NCBI GenBank assembly: GCA_030847615.1
Contig: JAUMIR010000002.1
Coordinates: 236,735,809-236,799,808 of the forward strand
Direction: 5' to 3'
From: Gambelia wislizenii
Lineage: Eukaryota > Chordata > Lepidosauria > Squamata > Crotaphytidae
Length of the DNA stretch: 64,000 nucleotides
Position 1 is the first letter of the stretch. Every line of letters begins with the position of its first letter. A program made the position numbers and the translations under genes. A model generated the notes under the pieces. That model did not search any database. It saw only the letters and a program-made list of their open reading frames with translations, and was not told the DNA's origin. This document shows, one piece after another, positions 47,501 to 57,700 of the stretch.

Positions 47501-49878
47501 GTTTGGGCAGCAGTTCCTATCGTCCCCACACAGCCCAGAAATTGGGGTTTCTATTCAATTTGGGCAGCAGTTCCCATCGTCCCCACACAGCGCAGAGATT
47601 GGGGGTTCTCAACAGTTTGGGGTGCAGTTCCCATCGTCCGCACACAGCGCAGAGATTAGGGTTTCTCTTCTGTTTGGGGAGTAGTTCCCCTCGTACCCAC
47701 ACAGTGCGGAGATTGGTTTTTTTCAGTTTAGGCAGCAGTTCCCATCGTCCCCACACTGCACAGAGATGGTGGTTTCTATTCAGTTTGGGGAGCAGTTCCC
47801 ATCGTCCCCACAGAGCGCAGAAATTGGGGTTTCTATTCAGTTTGGGCAGTAGTTCCCATCGTCCCCACACAGCACAGAGATAGGGGTATCTCTTCAGCTT
47901 TGGCAGCAGTTCCCATCGTTCCCACACAGCGCACATATGGGGGTTTATATTCAGTTTGGGCAGCATATCCCATCGTCCCCACAGAGCGCAGAGATGGGGG
48001 TTTCTATTCAGTTAGGGAAGGAGTTCCCTTCATCCCCGCACAGCACACAGATGGGTCTTTCTCTTCAATTTGGGGAGCAGTTCCCGTCCCCACACAGTGT
48101 AGAGATTGGGGTTTCTATTCAGTTTGGGGAGCAGTTCCCAGTGTCCCCACACAGCACTGGGATGGGGGTTTCTATTCAGTTTGGGAAGCAGTTCCCATCG
48201 TCCCCACACAGCGCAGAGTTTGGGGTTTCTCTTCAGTTTGGGGAGCAATTCCCATCCTCCCCACACAGCGCAGAGATGGGGGTTTCTGTTCAGTTTGGGG
48301 AGCAGTTCCCATCGTCCCCACACAGCCCAGAGATGAGGGTTTCTATTCAGTTTGGGGAGCAGTTCCCATCGTCCCCACATAGCGCAAAGCTTGGGGTTTC
48401 TATTCAATTTGGGCAGCAGTTCCCATCATCCCTACACAATGCAGAGATTGGGGTTTTTATTCAGGTTGGGGAGCAGTTCCCATCGTCCCCACACAGTGCA
48501 GAGATGGGGGATTCTATTCAGTTTGGGCAGCAGTTCCCGTCGCCCACACAGCGCAGAGATGCGGGTTTATATTCAGTTTGGGGATTACTTCCACTCGTCC
48601 CCACACAGCGTAGAGCTGGGGGTTTCTCTTCAGTTTCGGTAGCAGTTCCCATCCTCCCCACACATTGCAGAGATTGGGTTTCTATTCAGTTTGGGCAGCA
48701 GTTCCGATCATCCCCACACAGCACAGAGATGAGGGTTTCTATTCAGTTTGAGGAACAATTCCCATCCTCCCCACACAGCGCAGAGATGGGGGTTTCTGTT
48801 CAGTTTGGGGAGCAGTTCCCATCGTCCCCACACAGCGCATATATAGGGGGTTTCTCTTCACCTTGAGCAGCAGTTCCAATCGTTCCCACACAGCGCAGAG
48901 ATGAGGGTTTCTATTCAGTTTGGGCAGCAGTTCCCATCATCCCCACATAGCGCTTAGATGGATCGTTTCTATTCAGTTTGGAGAGCAGTTCCCATAGTCC
49001 CCACACAGCACAGAGATTGGGGTTTCTATTCAGTTAGTGCAGTAGTTCCCATCGTCCCCACCCAGCACAGAGATGGGGATTTCTATTCAGTTTGGGGAGA
49101 AGTTTCCCTTTTCCCCACACAGCGTAGAGATGGGGTATCTCTTCAGTTTGGGGAGCAGTTCCCATCGTCCCCACAAAGTGCAGAGATTGATGTTTCTAAT
49201 CAATTTGGGCAGCAGTTCCCATCATCCCCACACAGCACAGAGAGGGTGTTTCTATTCAGTTTGGGGAGCAGTTCCCATCGTCCCCACACAGTGCAGGGAT
49301 TGGGGTTACTATTCATTTTGGGGAGCAGTTCCCATTGTCCCCACACAGCGCAGAGATGGGGGTTTCTCTCCAGTTTGGGTAGCAGTTCCCTTTGTTCCCA
49401 CACAGCGCAGAGATTGGGGTTTCTCTTCAGTTTGGGGAGCAGTTCCCATCGTCCCCACACAGGGCAGAGATTGGGTTTTCTATTCAGTTTGGGCAGCAGT
49501 TCCCATCGTCCCCACACAGCACAGAGATGGGGATTTCTCTTCAGTTTGGGGAGCAGTTCCTATCGTCCCCACACAACGCAGATATGGGAGTTTCTCTCCA
49601 GCTTGGGCAGGAGTTCCCATCGTCCCCACACAGCGCAATGATGGGGGTTTCTATTCAGTTTGTGCAGCAGTTCCCATTGTCCGCACACTGCGCAATAATG
49701 GGGGTTTCTATTCAGTTTGGGGAGCAGTTCCCATCCTCCCCACACAGCGCAGAGATGGGGGTTTCTCTTCAGTTTGGGTTGCAGTTCCCATCGTCCCCAC
49801 ACAGCGCAGATATGGGGGTTTCTATTCAGTTTGGGGAGCAGTTCCCATCATCCACACACAGTACAGAGATGGGGGTTT
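38566..49878 (+). repeat. 57-bp minisatellite, block 2 (about 198 units by length)
   Basis: This is the same monomer and orientation as block 1. Local higher-order copies are visible. The pair 'gatcaggagttctcat' at about 43733 and 44131 is 398 bases apart, near seven monomers. The words 'ggggattacttccactcg' and 'ttccgatcatcc' recur about 1,758 bases apart (46823/48582 and 46943/48701), near 31 monomers. Small deletions shift the frame here and there, yet open frames of several hundred codons remain, for example one from 39158 to 40807. Nothing else is inserted until 49879. Confidence 0.95.
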
Positions 49879-50546
49879 TGTAGTATGTGCGGAAATAATC
49901 ATTGTAATGTAAAAGCCATCTTGTGTAACTCATTCACATCCTAAGATAAGTCTAGGTTTTTTCCCAGCATCCTTCTGTTCTCCCAAATTCCCTTTCTCTT
50001 ATTTCACTGGGCACTTCCAGCCAACTGGAGTGCTGGGTCACTCAACACATGACCTAATTTAAATTTTATTGCTCTGTGTAAGTTCTCTTTTAAGTTAGAG
50101 TCTCCATGAGGCTGTAGCCATCTTAAGCTATATTATCTTTGTTTAGCCATCTTTCCTGCAACCATGCCTTGATGTTCACCATACAGCCTCTTACCGCTAT
50201 AGGCGGCGTGAGTCTTTCTACCCTAATTTCTCTTAGTTAGTTAGGAACCTTTTTAAAGTTTGTTTTAGCATGTAGATTGAGATTGATATACCTTCAGTAA
50301 ACTTTTGATTTGCATTTTTAAACTGACTCCTTTGTTTTTGTAATGAGTCTAATTTAACTGGGTGATCTCAGAGACCACAGACCTCTGAATACACTTTTAA
50401 ATGTTAATTGAGCTTTTGCCAGTCTGCATTCCTAAGTTGCACTCTGCATGAATTTAAAAGTAAATGATTTTAAACTCTTTTTAAAAGAAGATTATTTTGT
50501 TGCTTTTTATAATACAATTTTATTTTTAGACTCACTACGTCGTACA
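49879..50546. mobile_element. Probable solo LTR inside the minisatellite
   Basis: The 668-base non-repeat segment starts tgtagtatg and ends cgtcgtaca, with matching tgta...taca ends of the TG...CA type used by LTR elements. The flanks are ggttt on the left and agttt on the right, which could be a 5-bp target duplication with one change; a 4-bp gttt duplication is the other reading. There is no long open frame and no poly(A) tail, which argues against a LINE or SINE. No second LTR or internal region is present, so it would be a recombination remnant. The orientation is unknown; it could alternatively be a non-autonomous DNA element. Confidence 0.55.
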
Positions 50547-51064
50547 AGTTTCTATACAGTTTTCGGAGCAGTTCTCATCGTCTCCACACAGCGCAGAGAT
50601 GGGGGTTTCTATTCAGTTTAGGGAGCACTTCCTATCATCCCCTCCGAACACAGAGATTGGGGTTTCTATTCAGTTTGGGGAGCAGTTCCCATCGTCCCCA
50701 CACAGCGCACAGATTCAGGTTTCTACTCAGTTTAGGGAGCAGTTCTGAACGTCCTCACACAGTGCAAAGATTTGGGTTTCTATTCATTTTGGGGAGCAGT
50801 TCCCATCATCCCCACAGAGCGCAGAGATTGGGGTTTCTATTCAGTTTGGGGAGCAGTTCCCATTATCCCCACACAGGGCAGATATTGGAGTTTCTATTCA
50901 GTTTGGGGAGAAGTTCCCATCGTCCCCACACAGTGCAGAGGTGGGGGTTTCTATTCAGTTTGGGGAGCAGTTCCCATCATCCCCACACAGCGCAGAGATG
51001 GGGGTTTTTATTCAGTTTGGGGAGCAGTTCCCATCGTCCCCACAGAGCACAGAGATTGGGGTTT
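50547..51064 (+). repeat. 57-bp minisatellite, block 3 (about nine units)
   Basis: The array resumes after the LTR-like insert with the same monomer and stops at 'agagattggggttt', where TTAGGG repeats begin without a gap. Both ends of the whole minisatellite therefore abut plus-strand TTAGGG arrays. Confidence 0.93.
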
Positions 51065-52389
51065 GGGTTAGGGTTAGGGTTATGGTCAGGGTCACAGTCA
51101 AGGTCAGGGTCAGGGTCAGGGTTAGAGTTAGGGTTAAGTTTAGAGTTAGGGTTAGGGTTAGGTCTAGGCCTAGGGCTAATGGAAGTGTTAGAGTTAGGGT
51201 GAGCTTGAGGGTGAGGGTTAGGTTTAGGAGTTCAGCTTAGCCTTAGGTTTAGGCTGAGGCTTAGGCTTACGGCTAGTGCTAGTGTAACAGTGAAGTTTAG
51301 AGTTACGGTTAAGGGTTATGGTTAGGGAAAGTGTTAGGGTTAAGGTTAGGGTTAGGGTTATGATTAATGGTAGGCATAGGATTAGGGATAGGGTTAGGGT
51401 TAAGGGTTGGGGTTAGGGTTAGGTTTAGGGTTAGGGTGAGGGTTAGGGGTTAGGGTAAGGGTAAGGGTTAGAGTGAGGGTGAGGGTTACGGTTAGGGTTA
51501 GGGCCAGGTCTACAGTTCGGTTTAGGTTTAGGGTGAGGGTTAGGGTTGGGGTTAGGTTAGGGTTTGGGAAAGGGTTGGGGTTAGAGTTAGGGTTAAGGGT
51601 TAGGGTTAGGATTACAGTTAGGGTTAGTGTTAAGCTTAGGGTTAGGGTTAGAGTAGGGGTTAGGTTTAGGTTTAGGGCTAGGGGTGGGGCTAGGGCTAGT
51701 GTAACGATCAGGGTTAGAGTTACGGTTAGGGTTAAGGGTTAGGGTTACGGTTAGGGTTAGGATTAGGCTTACATTTAGGCTTAGGTTTAGGCTTAGGACT
51801 AGTGTTAGTGTAACAGAGTTAGGTTTAGAGAGGGTTTGGGTTAGGGTTAGGGTTACGGTTAGGATTAAGGGTTAGTGTTAGCGTTAAGTTAGGGTTACAG
51901 TTAAGTGTTATGGTTAGCAATATGGTTAGGATTAAGGTTAATGGTTAGGGTTATGGTTACAGTTTGGGAAAGGGTTTGTGTTAGGGTTAGGGTTAGGGTT
52001 AGGGTTAGGGTCAGGGTCAGGGTCAGGGTTAGGGTTAGGGTTAGGGTTAGGGTTAGGGTCAGTGTTACGGTTAGGGCTAGGGTTAGAAGTGGTGCAAGGG
52101 TGAAGGTTACAATGAGGATTATGGGTGTTTTAGTTGTTAGGGTTCGGCTTAACATTATGGTTAGGCAGATTGATACAGTAGTTTAAGTGCTAGAGTTGGG
52201 GTGACACTGAGGTTTAGGGTAAGTGTTAGGGCTAGGGTTAGGCTAGAGCTAGGGTCAAGGTCAGGGTTTGGGCTAGGGTTAGCGTTAGAGGTAGCATTAG
52301 GGCTAAGGTTAAGATTAGGGTTTTCACAAGGGTTAGGCTTATGTTTGGAGTAAGGGCAAGAGTTAGGGTTACCGCTATGGCTAGGGCTG
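51065..52389 (+). repeat. Degenerate TTAGGG array, right part
   Basis: Hexamers resume in the same orientation as the 19766 array. The marker 'agtgtaacagtgaag' appears again near 51280, linking this segment with the 22300-28480 array. A comparatively regular run of TTAGGG and GGGTCA units lies near 51978-52060. The orientation flips at about 52389. Confidence 0.93.
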
Positions 52390-53069
52390 ACTCCAACCCT
52401 AACACTAACCATAACACTCTCCCTTGCACCAGTCCTAGCCCTAACCATAACCCTAACCCAACCCTTATCCTAGCCCTAACCATAGCTATAACCCTAACCC
52501 TATCCCTCACCCTAGCCCTCACCCTCACCCTAGCCTTTACCCAATCCCAACCCTAGCCCTAGCCCAAAACAAATACCTAAGCCTAAGCTTAACCCCAGCC
52601 GTAACTGTTACCCTACTGTAGACCTAACCCTAAAACTAACCTTATCCAACGCCATAACCTTAACCCTATCCATAAACCTAACCTTAACCCTAAACCTAAA
52701 CCTATACCTAAACTTAGCCCTAGCTCTACCCTAACCCTAACCCTATCTCTCACCCTAACCATAGCCCAAGCCTGAACACTAAACCTAACCCTAATCCTAG
52801 CCTGAGCCCTAACACTAGTCCTAACCCTAACCCCACACCTAACTCTAACCCTGCCCCTAACACTAAACCCTAACCCTAACCCTAGACCTAACCCTAAACC
52901 CTAACTCTAACCCTATCCCAAACCCTACATTAAACATAACCCTACCTTAACCCTGGCCCTAACCTTAGACCTAACTCTAAATCTAAACCCTACACCTAAA
53001 CCTAACCCTAGCCCTAATCCTAACACTAACCATATCCCTAAACCTAGCTGTTGCCCAGTCCCGTATCCG
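52390..53069 (-). repeat. Degenerate CCCTAA array after orientation switch
   Basis: From 'ctccaaccctaacactaacc' onward the plus strand is C-rich. The landmark ctctcccttgcacc at 52417-52430 is close to the reverse complement of ggtgcaaaggagag found in the G-rich arrays, so the two orientations belong to one repeat family. The array is cut at 53070 by a LINE fragment. Confidence 0.92.
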
Positions 53070-53426
53070 GGTTGTGATTCTTTCTGCATTGTTGTTTCTC
53101 TTCAAGACTTGTTCAGTGTGAATTCTCAAATAAGGCTGTAGCATTGTGGATAGTGCATCTCCATGCCTCCTGATGTGAGGCCAGGGAGGACCATTGTTGG
53201 TGATCAATTTGGCCGAGCCTGAGATGTTGTTTCAGGGAGTCCTTGTATCATTTTTTTGGAGCGCCCCTCTTACTCTGACCCGTGGCAAGTTCACCATAGA
53301 GTATATTTTTGGGAGGCGATGGTTGAATGTTTCTGTCCTTGAGCAAGCAGGGATCACCAGCATTGAGGCCATGATACTGAGAACACAGCTGTGCTGGGCA
53401 GGGCACGTTTCTAGGATGGAGGACCA
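53070..53426 (-). mobile_element. LINE fragment with 5' inversion (twin-priming pattern)
   Basis: The 3' piece (53070-about 53317) lies on the minus strand and matches the C-terminal coding part of the LINE at 10026-10444, from KILLYGEL down to the AERITT region. The adjoining piece (about 53318-53426) lies on the plus strand and reads VLEQAGITSIEAMILRTQL followed by CWAGHVSRMEDQ, which in the family comes immediately before the KILLYGEL part. An inverted 5' part joined to a normal 3' part is the known product of twin priming. The 3' UTR is missing, so the low-coordinate end has been lost or overwritten by array sequence. Confidence 0.78.
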
Positions 53427-53951
53427 ACCCTAAGCATAGCCCTATCCTAACTCTAACCCTAACCCAGTCCCGAAACCTAGCTGTCACTATATCCCGAATC
53501 CTAACCATATCCTTAACCCTAACCCTAGTCCTATCCCAAACCATAACCCTAACCCCTAACCATATCCCTAATCCTAAATACTAACCATAACACTAATCCT
53601 AAACCTAGCCTTACATGAAACCATATGTCTAAACCTAAACCTAAACCTAGCCCTAGCCTTAACCATAACCCTAACCCTAACTCTAGCCCTAACACTAACC
53701 CTATCCCTAACCCTAACCCTAATGGTAGCCTTAACCCTAACCCTAACCCTAGCCCTAAACCTAACCGTAGCCCTGACCCTAACCTAACCCTAGACCTAGT
53801 CGTAGCTGTAACCATAATCCTAACAGTAACCCTAGCCTTAACACTAACCCTAATCCTAACCCAAGCATTATCCCTAACCCTAACTGTAACCCTAACCCTG
53901 AGTCTAACCCTAACCCTAGCCCTAAACGTAACCACAACCCTAACCCTAACC
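53427..53951 (-). repeat. Degenerate CCCTAA array
   Basis: The C-rich array continues after the LINE fragment. The phrase 'acatgaaaccatatgtctaa' at about 53615 is an important landmark; nearly the same phrase recurs immediately after the next insert at 56637, suggesting local duplication of array segments. Confidence 0.92.
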
Positions 53952-54056
53952 TTCTTCTTATTTCCCCAATCTCAAGTCATCTTCTTGCTAATCCAAACTC
54001 TCCCAAAAAGTTACTATTTATCTTTAGCCCGCTTTCACTGTTCTCTTTTTCCCTAG

Positions 54057-54057
54057 A

Positions 54058-54085
<28 letters not shown>
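54057..54085. repeat. (GT)n microsatellite with AT continuation
   Basis: About 13 GT units followed by tatatatat, visible directly. Confidence 0.95.
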
Positions 54086-54092
<7 letters not shown>

Positions 54093-54110
54093 CACAGATA
54101 TTTCAAGCCT

Positions 54111-54560
54111 TTCCTTCTTCACCCTTCAGTACTTCTCCCCACCTTCACCAACTTACTTAGACACTCTGCCACAGTTTATACAACCTTACCCAACCCATGT
54201 TCACCCCTTCTTCCACTTTTTCTGCAATATTCCAAACCTCCTTTCCTTCTTCACCCTTCGACACTTCCCTCACCTACAGCAGCTCACTTAGATTCCCTAT
54301 CACAATCTTTACCACCTTTCACAAACCGCTTTTGGCCCTTCTATTTCGAATCTACTTTCCTTCTTCACCCTTTAACACTTCCCGCACCTTCAGCACACGT
54401 TCAGCAACTTACTCAAGCCCTCTGTCACAACTTTTATCCCCTTTCCTAAATCACGTTCCTTCCCTCCTCTGTTTTTCCTTAATATTTCAAATCTACTTTC
54501 CTTCTTCACCCTTCAAACACTTCCTTCTGCCTTCAGCAACTTACTTAAAGTCCTGTACCA
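54111..54560. repeat. Diverged tandem repeat, unit about 115-140 bp, four copies
   Basis: The word 'ttccttcttcaccctt' starts at 54111, 54243, 54357 and 54498. Between the words, 'caacttacttaga', 'cacaatctttaccacctt' and related phrases recur in the same order. Copies are clearly diverged and differ in length. Confidence 0.75.
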
Positions 54561-54769
54561 CAATCTTTACCACCTTTTGTGATCCACATTCACCTCTTCC
54601 TCCATTTGTTTCATTCCTATATCTCAGTAATTTGCAAAGTTTTTTTTCTCTGTTTCCCAGCCTTTCTAGTTTTCTCAATAATGATCCCAGTTTTCCCCCT
54701 TCTACACTTTATTTGACCCCTCTGTCAAAATCCCTTCCTGCCTTTTCCCTCCTTTTATCAAACCCTCTT

Positions 54770-54910
54770 CTGTGTGAAGTCAAAGGCTTTCACAGCCAAC
54801 ATCCATAGATTTTCCTTGGTTTTTTTCCGGGCGGTGAAGCCGTGATCTGGAAGAGTTTCTTTCTGACATTTCACCTGCATCTGTGGCTGGCATCTTCAGA
54901 GAATGGCTGG
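54770..54910. repeat. Dispersed repeat fragment of squamate type
   Basis: The segment with 'aggctttcacagccaac', 'ttccgggcggtgaagccgtg', 'gacatttcacctgcatctg' and 'ggcatcttcagagaatgg' resembles a repeat that I remember as very common in lizard genomes, possibly linked to Penelope-like elements. The family is not certain without a library search. Confidence 0.5.
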
Positions 54911-56637
54911 GTAGGAGTGTGTATGGAGTTTATATACTATCAAATTAAAGTTTCAAAACCCAGTCTCTGTTACCCACTTTGTTACTTCTTTATTTATTAC
55001 CCTCTTCTATTCCAAATCTTCCATTACACTTTTCCTCCCTCTCCCCATACCTCTTCACCACCCTCTCTCCTCTTTCCCATTTCTAATGTCTATTTTTGTA
55101 CCAGACCTCTTTTCCCCCCTTCAAATTAATGTTCCAAATACAGTTCACGTTCTCTTCCCCTTAGCTCTCTTTAGCTCCACAATATTGTGGCCGGAATCTT
55201 TGCTGCCCTCTTTTCACCTTTTGATTCCTTTCTTCTTTCCCTAAACTTTCCCCAATTTTCTTCAGCTTTCCCCAACTTTCTTCAGCTTTCTTAAACCCTC
55301 TATCAAGACGTTTATCTCCCTCTCCCGTCTCCTAGTTCCTTTCTTTTTCACGGATACTTTGTCCTTTCAAATTAACCTTTCTAATCTAATCTACACTCCC
55401 CACCTCTATATTTATATATACCCTCTGTCAATAACTTTCCTACCCCTCTTTAAACTCTTTATCTATCTCAAAAACCTCAAAATCTTTTTGCCCAAACCTT
55501 TTACCCGCTCCTCTTTTGTAAAGTACTCAAATATCTTATATTTTATATTTTAAAGTAGCTTATTATATTCTATATAGGTTTAATGCTTTAAGTGCAGTTT
55601 TTATTCACAGTCTCTCCTTCCGAATTTCTCACCAACTCTTCTTACCGATGTCCTCTCAAATTCCTTTCCCTCTTTTCCTATTCAGTCCATTTTAATGTCC
55701 AATCTCAATCTTACTGTCTCTCTCAATATCTATTATTCTATGTTCTTCTTCACTTGTCTCAGTCTCTCTTTCCCCACCCCCACCCCATCAAGTCTCTTTC
55801 TAAGTTCTACTCAAATTGTCACCATATTGTATCTTCTCCTACTTGTCTTGTTCCACAGCCAAATCACTTTTGGATCGCCTCCTCACAACAATCTCAGTAT
55901 ACAATTTCAGTCCAGTTGACTCTTTTGTTCTATAATCCAATTGAATAATTACTCCTCTTGATGTTAAACTAAGAACAAGTTTAATCCAAACCAGTTTAGT
56001 TATTTACTGTCCCTCGTGGTCACTTTAAATGGCTCCTGTCTTTCATCAATCTCAGTTCAAAATTGAATCCAAACCCATCTGAATATAAGATTGTATCCTG
56101 CAGTAATCTTTTAGCTCTAGAGACAGTTTTATATACTTAAAATCCACCTTCATTATTTATATTGTCCTTTATATGATGATGTTATGTAGCATTTATATAA
56201 CAGTCTATAAATGTCCTTACTTACTGTCCACGATCTAACACACTGTTTCTCTCCTGTCAAGTGAAACTTAAATGGAAGAAAATACTGTCCATGTATACAG
56301 TCAGATCTTCTGTAGCCGTTTTTGTTACCAAGTTAATTATTTAAAAAGCGGGTGGTGGCGCTTGTGCCAATCTCTCAAATGCAGACATGCGGCGGTGGAA
56401 TGATCCAATCCCCTCTGCTCCTTTCTCCCCTCTGATCTATCAGTTGGTGTTGGATCCTTAGGAAGATTCTGAGCAGGCACTGGATCTCTGTGAGCCCCTC
56501 TGTTCCCTCTGTGCCAGGAGGAAAATTTTCCCCAGTCAAGTTGTCAAAGACCAGACTTGCAACCCCGTGCAGCCAACTCTCACTGAGAGAGCTCCTCAGT
56601 GAGAGTCTGTCCATGATGCCATTGCCAACCAGAAGTC

Positions 56638-57700
56638 ATGAAACCATATGTCTAAACATAAACCTAGCCCTAGCCCTAGACTTAACCATAACCCTAAACC
56701 TAGACCTAACCATAACTCTAACCATATCCCTAACACTGACCCTAATACTAACCCTAGCATAACACCTAACCCTAACTGAACCCTTATCCTAGTCCTAACC
56801 CTATCACTGACCCTGACCTTAGCCCTAGCCCTAACCATAACCATAACCCTAATCCTTACCCAAACCCTACCCTTACATGAAACCCTAAGTCTAAACCTAA
56901 ACCTAGCCCCAACCCTAACCCAAACCCTAACCCTAGAACTAACCATAACCCTAACCCTAGCCCTAACATTAACCCTATCCCCAACCAGAACCCAAACCCA
57001 GACCCAAACCCTAGTCCTACCCTAGACCTAAACTTAAACCTAACCCTAGCACTAACCCTAACACTAACAGTGGCCCGACATGAAATTGTAAGATTAACCC
57101 TCACCCTAGCCATAAACCTAGACTTTACCCTAACAATAATCCTAGACCAATTCCTAACCTCAGCCACACCCTAGTCATAGCCGTAACCCTAATCGTAACC
57201 CTAGCCCTACCTTAAAACTAACCCTAACCCTATACCAAGCATTACCTTAACCCTAATCCTAACCCAAATAATGAACGCTAACCATAACCCTAATCCTAAC
57301 CCTAACCCTAGCCTTACATGAAACCACAAGTCTAAACCCAAACCTAACCCTAGCCCTCACCCGAACCCTAGACCTAACCATAATGGAACCCTAACCCTAA
57401 TCCTAACACTAACCCAATCACTAACCCTAGTCCTATCCCTAACCTTAGTCCTACCCTAGCCCAAAACCTAACCCTAACCATTGCCCTAACCTTAACCCTA
57501 ACCCTAGCCCTAACTCTAACTCTAACAACAAAACTAGTCTGACATGAAATAGTAAGATTAACTCTCACCCTAACTGAAACCCTAGACTCTACCATAACCC
57601 TAACCCTAGACATACTCAAATCCCTAACCCAAGCCTTGTTGTAGCTGTAAACATAATCCTAACCCTAGCCCTAGCCTTAACACTAACCCTCACTCTAACC
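56638..57700 (-). repeat. Degenerate CCCTAA array with ~225-bp spaced markers
   Basis: C-rich hexamers with a recurring 'catgaaa' landmark at about 56637, 56873, 57066, 57317 and 57541, 193-251 bases apart. Each landmark is followed by a similar 'taagtctaaacc' or 'gtaagattaac' phrase. This is a higher-order unit of about 225 bases. The array is ended by the terminal repeat of a hAT transposon at 57701. Confidence 0.92.

Larger units (their letters stand above)
53952..56637 (-). mobile_element. L1 5'-UTR-like block without ORFs, minus strand
   Basis: Read on the minus strand, the block begins at 56637 with gacttctggttggcaatgg, almost the same opening as the full-length L1 5' UTR at 31544 (gacttccggtcggcaac). 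It then stays purine-rich for most of 2.6 kb, like that UTR. No ORF1 or ORF2 homology is visible and there is no poly(A) tail at 53952. It includes a ~130-bp tandem repeat (54111-54560), a GT microsatellite and a separate squamate-type repeat (54770-54910). It may be a long L1 leader cut off at its 3' side, or a composite non-autonomous element using an L1 promoter. Confidence 0.5.

Noticed and set aside
28484..51064. Regular repeat and spacer appearance suggesting a CRISPR array
   Set aside because: The whole 57-base unit is repeated with point variation and there are no unique spacers; the context is eukaryotic with LINEs and SINEs.
54057..54808. Ser/Pro/Phe-rich open frames on the plus strand
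   Set aside because: They come from pyrimidine-rich sequence antisense to a purine-rich L1-like leader; no domain is visible and the frames overlap.
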